Part shown: positions 26,400 to 35,072 of the stretch, one piece after another
Layout: the number at the start of each line of letters is the position of its first letter
How positions within the stretch are numbered: position 1 is the stretch's first letter
DNA from: Jeotgalibacillus malaysiensis
Lineage (GTDB): Bacteria > Bacillota > Bacilli > Bacillales > Jeotgalibacillaceae
Assembly: GCA_000818095.1 (NCBI GenBank)
Contig: CP009416.1
Location: forward strand, 197,501 to 261,500
DNA length: 64,000 bases
Direction: 5' to 3'
Program-made: the position numbers and the translations under genes
Notes under the pieces: generated by a model
What the model was told of the DNA's origin: nothing
What the model saw: the letters and a program-made list of their open reading frames with translations, nothing else
Database searches by the model: none

Positions 26400-26834
26400 A
26401 TGAAAACAAATAATTTTAGTAGTGTACTGCTTTTTGCAGCCTGGCTTGTATCGATGATTGCTACATTTGGAAGCTTGTATTTCAGCGAGATTAGAGGGTT
26501 TATTCCCTGTGATCTTTGCTGGTTCCAGAGAATATTCATGTATCCTCTGACACTCATCCTAGGGATTGGCGTATTTCAGAACGACTATTCAGTTAAAAAA
26601 TTTGTGTTCCCTCTTGCCATTGGTGGAGGTACAATATCAGTTTTTCATTATATGGAACAGAAAATTCCCGGCTTTGGAGGTATAAAACCCTGTGTCAGTG
26701 GAGTGCCATGCAATGCAGAGTACATCAACTGGTTCGGTTTCATTACCATTCCGTTTCTCGCTTTAACTGCATTTGTTCTTATTACGATCCTGATGATCTT
26801 TGTGCATGTCTTCTCTAAGAAAACGGCTGCATAA
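26400..26834 (+). CDS. bdbC: disulfide oxidoreductase BdbC (DsbB family)
   Basis: A 144-residue protein with four membrane helices and two cysteine pairs: CDLC (about residues 37-40) and CVSGVPC (about 100-106). It reoxidises the BdbD partner and passes electrons to quinone. It follows bdbD after 2 nt. Confidence 0.92.
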   Translation: MKTNNFSSVLLFAAWLVSMIATFGSLYFSEIRGFIPCDLCWFQRIFMYPLTLILGIGVFQNDYSVKKFVFPLAIGGGTISVFHYMEQKIPGFGGIKPCVSGVPCNAEYINWFGFITIPFLALTAFVLITILMIFVHVFSKKTAA

Positions 26835-26880
26835 ACACACGTTCTCTAAAACATTAATATTCTAATTGAGGTGAAAAGGA

Positions 26881-26982
26881 ATGCCGGATTGGCCGCCGTA
26901 CTATTTTATGATGATCGGAGCCGGTGCAGCCGTGTTACTGATGATCGCTAGGTTGATATTCAGCTATTTTAGAAAGAAATAA
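26881..26982 (+). CDS. small membrane protein, 33 residues
   Basis: MPDWPPYYFMMIGAG start, one membrane helix (about 8-29) and a basic end (SYFRKK). GAGGTGAAAAGG precedes the ATG. It is 46 nt after bdbC and likely in the same operon. No family recognised. Confidence 0.55.
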   Translation: MPDWPPYYFMMIGAGAAVLLMIARLIFSYFRKK

Positions 26983-27096
26983 TCGTCAGATACTTAGATT
27001 TGGTTCCAATGCATCATTTCTCGATAAGTTTATTTTATTATATTCATGTGATTGAAACAGAATGGAATGATTATACTCACAAAGGAGATGATGATT

Positions 27097-27345
27097 ATGA
27101 TGAATGGTTCTGGCATGATGGCAGGTGGAATGTGGATCGGCATGCTGCTTGTTGGGTTGGTGATCATACTTGTGATATTCGCATTCTTTAAACTGCTTAA
27201 TTCGAGAATAGACGGTGATTCCGCTAAACATCAAAATGAAGGAGATTTTTCTTTGATCATCCTGAATGAACGGTTAGCGAAGGGTGAGATACAAGTAGAA
27301 GAATACAATCATCTGAGAGGTATAATCCTTAAGTCAGACAAATAA
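27097..27345 (+). CDS. SHOCT-domain small membrane protein (copy 1)
   Basis: An 82-residue protein: a Met/Gly-rich N-terminus (MMNGSGMMAGGMW), one membrane helix (about 13-33), and a C-terminal SHOCT motif (LIILNERLAKGEIQVEEYNHLRGII, about 55-80). AAAGGAG lies 9 nt before ATG 27097; two earlier in-frame ATG codons overlap that site. The Met-rich segment suggests copper binding, an inference. An almost identical gene lies at 52759. Confidence 0.85.
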   Translation: MMNGSGMMAGGMWIGMLLVGLVIILVIFAFFKLLNSRIDGDSAKHQNEGDFSLIILNERLAKGEIQVEEYNHLRGIILKSDK

Positions 27346-27424
27346 AAGTATTTTAGACATCTTGCTGAAATATTAAACAAGTTCAGCATCGACAATCACA
27401 GTAAGCAAAGTTGGGTGAAATGCA

Positions 27425-28159
27425 GTGAATGATTTGTTTTGGCAAGTCAGTAATACTTTCAGTGAACCATTTTTTGAATTGTTCCATCAGGCGCAAAGCT
27501 TTCCAATCATTGCTGCTTTTTTTCTAGGTATTGTTGGTGCACTGGCCCCCTGTCAGTTCACTGGTAATCTTGGGGCTATCGCAATTTACGGCAATCGTTC
27601 CATTCAGAACAAAATCGCGTGGACTGAGGTTTCGTTTTTTATTGTCGGTAAAATCTTTGTCTTCTCACTTCTTGGTTTCGTTGTCTGGCAGTTTGGAAAT
27701 AAAATTGAACAAAACCTGATTACTTACTTTCCGTGGCTCAGAATGATCGTTGGACCGTTATTAATCATCATTGGATTATTTTTGTTAGGCGTATTTAAAT
27801 CGAGAGTGGGAATTCAATTCATCAGAATTCCTGAGAGGTGGTTTAAAAGAGGTAAATTCGGTGCTTTTTTAATGGGTGTTAGCTTTTCTCTTGGATTTTG
27901 TCCAACAATGTTCGTTTTGTTTTTTGTCACGCTGCTGCCATATTCATTTACTGTAAGTTACGGATTTGTATTGCCAGCTATATTCTCGGTGGGAACATCA
28001 CTTCCGTTGCTGATTGCAATGTTCTTATTATGGTTCTTTGACATTGACAATAGAAATATGAAAAAGAATGGACGAAAAATCGGAAACTACGTACAGAAAA
28101 CTGCCGGAATATTTATCATTTTTTTAGGCATAATTGATATCACTACTTACTGGATGTGA
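27425..28159 (+). CDS. DsbD/UreH-like membrane protein (copy 1)
   Basis: A 244-residue protein with about six membrane helices. Conserved cysteines sit in GALAPCQFTGNLGA (helix 1) and SLGFCPTMFVLFF (helix 4), the pattern of DsbD_2 / CcdA-like proteins often annotated as TauE/SafE exporters. A role in thiol or metal transfer is likely; the substrate is unknown. GTG 27425 is the start, with GGTGA nearby. It is paired with the SHOCT gene upstream in both copies of the duplication. Confidence 0.8.
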   Translation: MNDLFWQVSNTFSEPFFELFHQAQSFPIIAAFFLGIVGALAPCQFTGNLGAIAIYGNRSIQNKIAWTEVSFFIVGKIFVFSLLGFVVWQFGNKIEQNLITYFPWLRMIVGPLLIIIGLFLLGVFKSRVGIQFIRIPERWFKRGKFGAFLMGVSFSLGFCPTMFVLFFVTLLPYSFTVSYGFVLPAIFSVGTSLPLLIAMFLLWFFDIDNRNMKKNGRKIGNYVQKTAGIFIIFLGIIDITTYWM

Positions 28160-28251
28160 TGTAAGTATTGTGTGTCAGTGTTAATAATCTCTCTTATAAT
28201 ATTTGTTTTGATCAATCTTTTTTATAAAAATATCAACCATAAAAAAATTCG

Positions 28252-28300
28252 ACCTCTTCATTTTAACTGATCTTTATTTAAAATGAAGAGGTTATTTTAT
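28252..28300 (+). terminator. terminator after module copy 1
   Basis: CCTCTTCATTTTAA pairs perfectly with TTAAAATGAAGAGG across an 11-nt loop, followed by TTATTTTATT. Confidence 0.85.
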
Positions 28301-28477
28301 TCTAAAATCAACTCCTGCAGCATGTTTTTGATTAAACTTTATTTCAAACCTACAGAAGTAGGCTCATCAGGTTTTTTGATTTATTTTCATTTTGTTGATA
28401 CATCTCAATGAAATGTGGAGGGATCTTCAGGGCAGGAAGTATACATCAATTTTTTGCAACTTCTTCACTTTAAATAT

Positions 28478-29761
28478 TTAATAATCAAAAATGAAATGTT
28501 TAGATTTCTCCCCCACACAGTGATTCCAACTGCGTAGAGAATCTGCTTGATTAGATTCAATTAACCTTTGAGTAACATGAAAATGAATTTTTTGTTGTGT
28601 TATGGTGTTGCAATCCGGATGTTCATAAGCATTCTTATAACAACTTACAGCTTTTTCATAGTGGGTTTCTGATAAGAAAGTATCTCCAATCAACAATTTA
28701 AATTTTAATACGATCGTTCCTGGAAAGTTAGCGTACAAATTTTTATTAAAAAATGCATAAAGGCTGTGTACTTTTTCATTATTTTTCATTTTAAAGTAAA
28801 CAATTGCAAGCTCGTAACAAGTATTTAATACCCCATATTTGTTATTTAATTTCTTAAACTCATCATATGATTGATTTAGGTAACGAATGGATTCTTCATA
28901 TTTTTCAGAACGTCGATAAAAAATCCCGAGATTGGTTAAAGTGCCAGCTAAATTAAAGTGATCATTAGTTCCCTTCAAAAAAGAAATGGCTTTTTCATGT
29001 ATAACTAATGCCTCACTGTATTTCCCTTGCCTTCTGTAACATAGCCCTAAAACCATAAGTGCTGGACCTGTATTAGTGTGAATGCCAGTCTTTTCACTGA
29101 TCTTTAAAGCCTCTTCTAAAAACCTGATGGCAGATCGATACTCACTTGATTTTGCATGGGCCACTCCTAAATTAATGATTAACTTTATATATTCAGGACC
29201 AGATATTTTATATGAAATCGCTTGACTATATGCGCTATCCAAGTAATTAAAAGATGAAATTAAATCATCCTGCTCTACTAAAATTGCTACCAAGTCGTTT
29301 AAACTTCGTAACTTATTTTCTATTAAGTTGCTCTGTTGATACAAATCGACGCTTTGTTTATAAGAAGAGATACAATCAATTAACTTATTTTCATACCTTT
29401 CCAACCGGGCTTTACAAAAGAAATAAAGAGCTAAATCACTTTGATTTAATAGATCTGTATGACCCTTAACTAATTCAAATTCTTCCAATCCTCTTTGGAA
29501 TTCTCCTCTTAATATCAAGTGCTCTACGGTTGCAAGTTGTTTCTTAACATCTAGAGAAATAATTTCCTGATCTAAAAACAAGTCCTCAAGCTCACAGTTT
29601 AATCGTTCGCAAATCTTCCTTAAAATTTTTATCGAAGGTTGTACTATTCCCTTTTCAATCTGACTAATATAACTTCTGTTGGTTATCCCCTCTGCTAACT
29701 GCTGCTGTGTTATTTTTTCTTTATTTCTTAGTTCTTTAATTTTATTACCGACAGAGTTCAT
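28478..29761 (-). CDS. HTH-TPR regulator, RRNPP-like
   Basis: A 427-residue protein: an N-terminal HTH_3 domain (about 6-62, KIKELRNKEKITQQQLAEGITNRSYISQIEKG) followed by TPR repeats (for example GKYSEALVIHEKAISF and EKYEESIRYLNQSYDEF). Length and layout match NprR/PlcR-type quorum-sensing regulators that bind secreted peptides. No convincing peptide pre-protein gene follows it, so it may sense a peptide made elsewhere or another ligand. Upstream on the same strand lies a small membrane gene (29953-30171). Confidence 0.85.
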   Translation of the reverse strand: MNSVGNKIKELRNKEKITQQQLAEGITNRSYISQIEKGIVQPSIKILRKICERLNCELEDLFLDQEIISLDVKKQLATVEHLILRGEFQRGLEEFELVKGHTDLLNQSDLALYFFCKARLERYENKLIDCISSYKQSVDLYQQSNLIENKLRSLNDLVAILVEQDDLISSFNYLDSAYSQAISYKISGPEYIKLIINLGVAHAKSSEYRSAIRFLEEALKISEKTGIHTNTGPALMVLGLCYRRQGKYSEALVIHEKAISFLKGTNDHFNLAGTLTNLGIFYRRSEKYEESIRYLNQSYDEFKKLNNKYGVLNTCYELAIVYFKMKNNEKVHSLYAFFNKNLYANFPGTIVLKFKLLIGDTFLSETHYEKAVSCYKNAYEHPDCNTITQQKIHFHVTQRLIESNQADSLRSWNHCVGEKSKHFIFDY

Positions 29762-29952
29762 GGTTACACCTCGATTCTTTAATTTTGACAGCTAATAATT
29801 AGGGGAATGTACGAAATTTTATTTGTATTTTGGGCAGATATGACAGTCTTTTTAGTAGAGTAAATCAAGATTCTTATTGCATAAAAAACAAGTATTTTGA
29901 TCAGAATAGGCAGGCAATCAGTATTAAATAAAAAATATAAATATATGGTAAC

Positions 29953-30171
29953 CTAAGTAAGTTTAATCTTTATTAAAATAATTTGGTGAAAAAATAAAGT
30001 ACTCCCTAATGCAAAAACAATAATGATAGGTAAGAATGTAATGAAATTTAATACGCCATTTGTGTTAATTTGACCTGCAGCTAAAATGGCTTCAGTTATT
30101 TCACCTGAAACTAGTACTAAAGAAAATGTTAATAAAGACAGACCTATTAATAAAAGCCTTACTTTCTGCAT
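29953..30171 (-). CDS. small hydrophobic protein, 72 residues
   Basis: Two hydrophobic helices (about 5-22 and 43-62) separated by a short polar loop. The ribosome binding site is weak (TAGG). It is read toward the HTH-TPR regulator, 190 bp away. No family recognised; it could be a real small membrane protein or chance. The first 25 residues resemble a signal peptide. Confidence 0.35.
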   Translation of the reverse strand: MQKVRLLLIGLSLLTFSLVLVSGEITEAILAAGQINTNGVLNFITFLPIIIVFALGSTLFFHQIILIKIKLT

Positions 30172-30507
30172 TGTTTAGCCTACTAATAAGTTTTTATATT
30201 AAATCAAGCAGTATATTCCCTTTTTTAAAAGTCGCTTCCTAATTAAGTTTGAAATTTTCACACTACAAGTGATTTTAGCATAAGATTTCTTTCGAAGACT
30301 AATAAATCATCCAAAAATGTTATTTAAATTATACATTGTTATATTATTTTATTTAGTTATAATAAATATAACAAAAAATATTATATTATTCAGAAAAGTA
30401 ATAAGAGTTAACTAAATAAAATCGAGCAAAAAGATTAACTTTGTTATTGCAACCGAAGTTGCGGTTATCTTATTAACTTTCGAGAAAAATAAATTGTGGA
30501 GGACAAT

Positions 30508-31392
30508 ATGATTTTAAGGGTGTCAAAAGTTCAGAAGTCATATGGAAAAGAAAAGGTTTTGAAAAACATATCATTTGAGATTCAAGAGCCGAAAATCGTT
30601 GCGTTAATTGGACCTAATGGATCAGGAAAATCAACGTTGTTAAGTATTATTACGAATCTGATTCAGGCTGATCGTGGTGATGTTGAGGTGTTCGGAGAAA
30701 GTAATCGGAATCCGCATATGTTTAAACAGATTTCATTTATGCAGGATAATACGGTCCTGTATGACTATTTAACTGGATATGATCATCTTCAGTTTATTGG
30801 AGACGCTCAGGGAATTGCTAAAAAAGATTTGTTGAAAACTGCTGAACGTATTGGTATTACAGATTACTTACATAAGAAAGTAAAACAATATTCGCTTGGT
30901 ATGAAGCAGCATCTGCTTTTAGCGTTGGCAATTGTGAATCAACCGAAGCTATTGATCCTGGATGAGCCGTTGAATGGATTAGATCCAACGAGCGCAATCA
31001 GGGTGAGAAACCTGCTGCTGGATCTTGCAGAAAAAGGCACCACGATTCTTTTATCCTCTCACAACCTCGGTGAAATAGATCGTGTTACCTCACACATTTT
31101 ATTTCTCAAAGATGGTGAATTATTAGAAGAGAACTTGTCTGACTACCAACAGACGGCTTTTGAGATCGAAACAAACCAGCCAGACCACCTTAAAGAAATC
31201 GCCAGAAATTACGGGTTTAAGACAGGTGGATCGAAAGGAGAGCGTGTGGCGATTATCTTAAACGGAAAATCTGTTTCGGAATTTTTTGAGATGCTGTCTA
31301 AAGAGAATATGGATATACGAGATATGGAGAAAAAAGTATTCGGGTCTGAAGAAAGATATCAACGGCTTTTTAATAGGGAGCCTTTATTATGA
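30508..31392 (+). CDS. ABC transporter ATP-binding protein
   Basis: A 294-residue ATPase of the CcmA/drug-export group. Walker A is GPNGSGKST (about 34-42), the signature is YSLGMKQHLLLALAI, Walker B LLILDEPLNGLDP, and the switch histidine is SSHNLGEID. GGAGG is 7 nt before ATG 30508. It overlaps the permease gene by 4 nt. Confidence 0.93.
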   Translation: MILRVSKVQKSYGKEKVLKNISFEIQEPKIVALIGPNGSGKSTLLSIITNLIQADRGDVEVFGESNRNPHMFKQISFMQDNTVLYDYLTGYDHLQFIGDAQGIAKKDLLKTAERIGITDYLHKKVKQYSLGMKQHLLLALAIVNQPKLLILDEPLNGLDPTSAIRVRNLLLDLAEKGTTILLSSHNLGEIDRVTSHILFLKDGELLEENLSDYQQTAFEIETNQPDHLKEIARNYGFKTGGSKGERVAIILNGKSVSEFFEMLSKENMDIRDMEKKVFGSEERYQRLFNREPLL

Positions 31393-33908
31393 AGATGATG
31401 GTTTTTGAGTGGAAAAAGTTATGGAAGCAGAAGAAGATCCTGCTGATTTTGACCCTTATCATTGCTTATGGGATGATCACTTATCTGCAGAATGTGAGTG
31501 ATCAGGACCGTTTTAAGGAGCAGTTATATCACGATACAGAGAACGTTCGGATTGAACTGGCGGCGCTCATGGAACGATTTGCCGAGGAGCAGGAGGAGGG
31601 GGAACTGGATCAAGCACGTCAAGACCAGGAGGAGTATGCAAAGGAGGCGCAATCTGCTCTATATGCATTGAGGGCAGACATTGATACAGAACAGTGGGTA
31701 GCGATCCCTGAAAAAGAAAAAAATTTTCTAGCTGCTATAGAGTCCTTCACAGAGTCAGGAGGAGTTCTCAGCTCATTAAATGGTCATGAGCTGGACCTTG
31801 CCATTCAGAAAAATAACTGGCTGAACAAATACGAACTGCCCGTCGAAAATGAACGTGTACCAGTATCTCCTCACTCATTTACAAAGGAATTCTCCACCAC
31901 CATACTCAGCATCGCTGGATTAGCTTTGATCCTCCTGCTGCTTGGAAATAGTCTTGTGGGTGAAAAAGAACAAAATACCTGGTTACTGATCAAAACGCAG
32001 CCTGTCTCAAAACGCAGGGTGCTGATCGCTAAATACTTCACAATGGTTTTTGCGCTGCTTTGTACAGTCATTATCACGATTGGGTCAAGCATCCTCATCG
32101 CACTTGCATTTGGGGATGGCAACCTGACGCTGCATTACCCGGTTTTACTCAGCGATGGGACAAGGATTGAAATCATCACAATAGGTACTTATTTGATCAG
32201 ACTATTCATCTTGTTTTTTTCAGCGGGTCTAATCGCTTTTTCAATTAATATGATCTTTAATTCACTGCTGAACCAGTCATTTATTGCGATTGCCTGCACG
32301 TTTGTGGTGCTTGGATCAGGCATTCTCCTGACGCATTCTTTTCAAATACTTGAGACGTATGTGAATCCATTCAGTCTGTTTTTAATGTCAGATCTTCTCG
32401 AAAGGATACCTGGCAATACAGATGTGCTATACCTGTTAAGTGCTGCTTTATGGAGTACTTTGCTCCTATGGGTTGCTATTAAAATACCTGATCAGCAAAG
32501 AAAACGGACTGCTGCAGAAAAAGAGCAGAAGCCTTTTCGTAAAGGGGAGACTTATAACAAAACTAACCGCCTATGGATCATGATGGTTTTTGAATGGAGA
32601 AAGCTTGTAAGAAAGGGACTTTATAAGCAGGGAATGCTCCTTTTAACTGTGCTTGTCCTTGGTGGATACTTGCTTGTTTCCATGGAAAGTAAGGCCAGAG
32701 AAGAAGCATATATAGCGGAATTACAAGAAAGAAAAGAAAACGAATTCATCTTCGTAGAAAATCTAACAGCTTTTATCGAGAGTTTTGAAAAAGACCTGGA
32801 AGATCAAGATGATGATTTTATGAAAAGTTCGATACAGAAAAACATTGATATGACATATGAAAGTATAGGCTTATCACAAGATTTTATTAAGCAGCTCGAC
32901 CGTGCACTGAACGGTTATGAAGAGAAGGACTGGTCCTCTTTTAATGACTATCTCCTGTGGCAGGTTCGTTTTGATAATGGAGAGTATGATACTGAAACCT
33001 ACATTAATAACCGGTTCGAATTATATGGACAATTTACGGTACAAGCAAGCATGGAAGAGAAACGATTGCTGGTTGAGCGCAATCTTCAGCCACTTTTCCC
33101 AGGTGCATATATCCCAACAATTTTCGATAATTGGGGTGATGATGAAGAAGGGCGACAGGAATTCCAAAAAGCAAACGAAAAAGTAGATCACAGCGGGCTA
33201 TATACTTTTTATCTGTTTTTTACATCATACGGATATGGGATTGTATTTTTTGTGCTCCTGTTTGTTCTTGGTGTCGGATTGACTGCTGAGAAAGGAAAGA
33301 AGAATACGATACGTTTATTAGCAACTCAGCCTATCTCCGGATATCAGTTATTTTCAGGAAAACTGCTTGTTGCATCCTTAACAGCGGTTTTAAGCAGTGC
33401 TTTTATATTTGGTCTTATCGTTCTGCTTGGGACTACCATGAATCGGATAGGTGACTGGAATTACCCGATTCTGCATTACGATCATTCAGATCTTGCGAAT
33501 GCCGAAGGGTATACGGGGACAATCGTACAGGGTAACGGCTTTCATTTTATCACGCTTGGGGAGTATCTACTCTCAAGTATGATGCTCTATACCTTATTAG
33601 TGTTATTTACATTAACCCTTGCAATGCTTGTGTCACTTTTTCTCAAGAGAACCATGGCAGTGCTCACCCTGACAGCGGTCATCATTGCAGGGGGCTATCT
33701 GATTGGCACCGAGTTTCTATCCGAATGGTCATGGCTTTCACCTTTTACTTATTTTAACCTTCCGCATGTAATCAATGGACAACTGTCTATCAATGTAGAT
33801 GCCCCCAACCTTAACAGGCAAATAGGAGCTATTGTGCTTGTGGTATGGATTGTTGTAACCTTTTTTATCTGTAGCATTGCGGCAATAAGAAGAAATATTG
33901 AATATTGA
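31389..33908 (+). CDS. double-length ABC-2 type permease
   Basis: An 839-residue membrane protein made of two similar ABC-2 halves. Each begins with the same motif (MKMMVFEWKKLWKQ at 1-14 and IMMVFEWRKLVRK near 397-409), a helix, a large extracytoplasmic domain rich in charged residues, and a helix bundle containing VGEKEQNTWLLIKTQPVSKRR or AEKGKKNTIRLLATQPISGYQ. It looks like a tandem fusion that would let one ATPase pair with one polypeptide. The ATG overlaps the ATPase stop codon (ATGA). Substrate unknown. Confidence 0.88.
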   Translation: MKMMVFEWKKLWKQKKILLILTLIIAYGMITYLQNVSDQDRFKEQLYHDTENVRIELAALMERFAEEQEEGELDQARQDQEEYAKEAQSALYALRADIDTEQWVAIPEKEKNFLAAIESFTESGGVLSSLNGHELDLAIQKNNWLNKYELPVENERVPVSPHSFTKEFSTTILSIAGLALILLLLGNSLVGEKEQNTWLLIKTQPVSKRRVLIAKYFTMVFALLCTVIITIGSSILIALAFGDGNLTLHYPVLLSDGTRIEIITIGTYLIRLFILFFSAGLIAFSINMIFNSLLNQSFIAIACTFVVLGSGILLTHSFQILETYVNPFSLFLMSDLLERIPGNTDVLYLLSAALWSTLLLWVAIKIPDQQRKRTAAEKEQKPFRKGETYNKTNRLWIMMVFEWRKLVRKGLYKQGMLLLTVLVLGGYLLVSMESKAREEAYIAELQERKENEFIFVENLTAFIESFEKDLEDQDDDFMKSSIQKNIDMTYESIGLSQDFIKQLDRALNGYEEKDWSSFNDYLLWQVRFDNGEYDTETYINNRFELYGQFTVQASMEEKRLLVERNLQPLFPGAYIPTIFDNWGDDEEGRQEFQKANEKVDHSGLYTFYLFFTSYGYGIVFFVLLFVLGVGLTAEKGKKNTIRLLATQPISGYQLFSGKLLVASLTAVLSSAFIFGLIVLLGTTMNRIGDWNYPILHYDHSDLANAEGYTGTIVQGNGFHFITLGEYLLSSMMLYTLLVLFTLTLAMLVSLFLKRTMAVLTLTAVIIAGGYLIGTEFLSEWSWLSPFTYFNLPHVINGQLSINVDAPNLNRQIGAIVLVVWIVVTFFICSIAAIRRNIEY

Positions 33909-33925
33909 TTCTGGGTCATGCTAAT

Positions 33926-33996
33926 CCCACACAAGTTCCTTTCACATAACTCAAGTGTATTGTGTGGTAGTTGTTTTTAGGATAGGGAGCAAAGGT
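33926..33996. repeat. degenerate relative of the 90-bp palindromic element
   Basis: CCCACACAA and TTGTGTGG arms followed by TAGTTGTTTTTAGGATAGGGAGCAA resemble the elements at 34830 and 35130, with many changes. Confidence 0.4.
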
Positions 33997-34002
33997 CAAA
34001 GG

Positions 34003-34126
34003 AACTTTATCATAATCAAACGCCAACACTTACCACTGCAGACTGAAAGGATGGGTAGAGCGTTTTAATGGTGAAGCAACCAATTACCTCGGGTGATTCC
34101 GGGTGCTTTAGATCATCAAGCACCAA
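34003..34126 (+). pseudogene. IS1595/ISXO2-family transposase remnant
   Basis: The plus-strand translation NTYHCRLKGWVERFNGEA followed by TNYLG resembles the C-terminal signature of ISXO2-like transposases (RLK-W--RF-GVAT-YL--YL-WF--LD). Stop codons (TGA, TAG) interrupt the WFRVLD part, and the rest of the gene is missing. Confidence 0.5.
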
Positions 34127-34246
34127 CTCAACAAAGTTACAGTTAATGATATGGTAATTAAAAGGAAATAAAATCTTATTTTCTAAACATATGATACGTT
34201 GAGGTTATATAAGTTCAAGAAATAATAGTAATTAAGGGGGAACAAT

Positions 34247-34756
34247 GTGAAGCGAATTATATTTATAGTAAGTTTATGGAGTTTATTTCTTTTAGGTGCT
34301 TGTTCGAATGAAGAAGTTAAATACGACGGGGCATTTTTAAGAATTGCTGTGGTTGGTGATATTCCTGAATTAATTAGCGAAAAAATTTATTTTGAATCAA
34401 TTTCATTAAGTGAATTTAGTGAAAAGAAGATGGAAAATTCAACAGATTTTGATGCTGTAATGATAACGCCAGTGATGTTTGAAAAAGCATCAAATGATGA
34501 TCTTGTCCAAGTATATAATAGTTCTGAATTGCCCTTTATATTTTTTGATTCAACAAAACGTCATTTTCCTTTTATAAGAGAAGGGGTTACCTATGAAACA
34601 GCCGATTGGGGATCGCTGGATAATGGCTCTCATACGACCATTTATTTATCAAATGTAGATGGAAGTAGAGAAGATGCTTGGCATTTCTATTTAAAAGATG
34701 AAAAAGAGTTAAATAAACTTTACAAAGAGATTTTTCAAAAGGTTGAAACACTATAA
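34247..34756 (+). CDS. predicted lipoprotein of unknown function
   Basis: A 169-residue protein with a lipoprotein signal (SLFLLGACSNEE; lipidated Cys19). The mature part is acidic and globular with no family I recognise. GTG 34247 follows AAGGGGG. It has its own upstream gap and no operon partner. Confidence 0.7.
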   Translation: MKRIIFIVSLWSLFLLGACSNEEVKYDGAFLRIAVVGDIPELISEKIYFESISLSEFSEKKMENSTDFDAVMITPVMFEKASNDDLVQVYNSSELPFIFFDSTKRHFPFIREGVTYETADWGSLDNGSHTTIYLSNVDGSREDAWHFYLKDEKELNKLYKEIFQKVETL

Positions 34757-34829
34757 ATATAGGCTTTTATTTATTGCAGAGTCATTTAAATAAGATGTTA
34801 TTTCTTATTTAACGGAGTGCGTTAGTTGT

Positions 34830-34919
34830 TGTCCTTGTGTTGAACACAACTCCCACACAATTTTTCTAATTTATATAATCAGATTGAATTGTGTGGAACT
34901 TGTTTCTGACACAGGGACA
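34830..34919. repeat. 90-bp palindromic element, copy A
   Basis: Starts TGTCCTTGTGTTGAACACAA and ends TGTTTCTGACACAGGGACA. Inner arms CCCACACAAT and ATTGTGTGG also pair. It is the same length as copy B 300 bp downstream and closely similar. Confidence 0.75.
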
Positions 34920-35072
34920 TTCATTATGATGGCTTTTGGCGCTGTTTTTTACTTAATTCGAATTCTATTGACGGAAAAATATCAGCGGAAAACGGTACAA
35001 GGTTTGAAATAGTTAATTAAGCCCACACGGAAGGAAATCTGCAACTAATAACGTTATCTGATATCGTTTTTT

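Larger units (their letters stand above)
27009..28372 (+). repeat. duplicated module, copy 1
   Basis: From ATGCATCATTTCTCGATA to the CATGTTTTTGATTAAAC region beyond the terminator, this stretch matches 52672-54046 closely, both in genes and in non-coding parts. Differences are scattered substitutions and a few small gaps. The two copies are direct repeats about 25.67 kb apart. Confidence 0.85.

Noticed and set aside
28412-28466. Short frame after the HTH-TPR regulator as a signalling peptide
   Set aside because: Only 13 codons (MKKLQKIDVYFLP), no ribosome binding site and no export signal.
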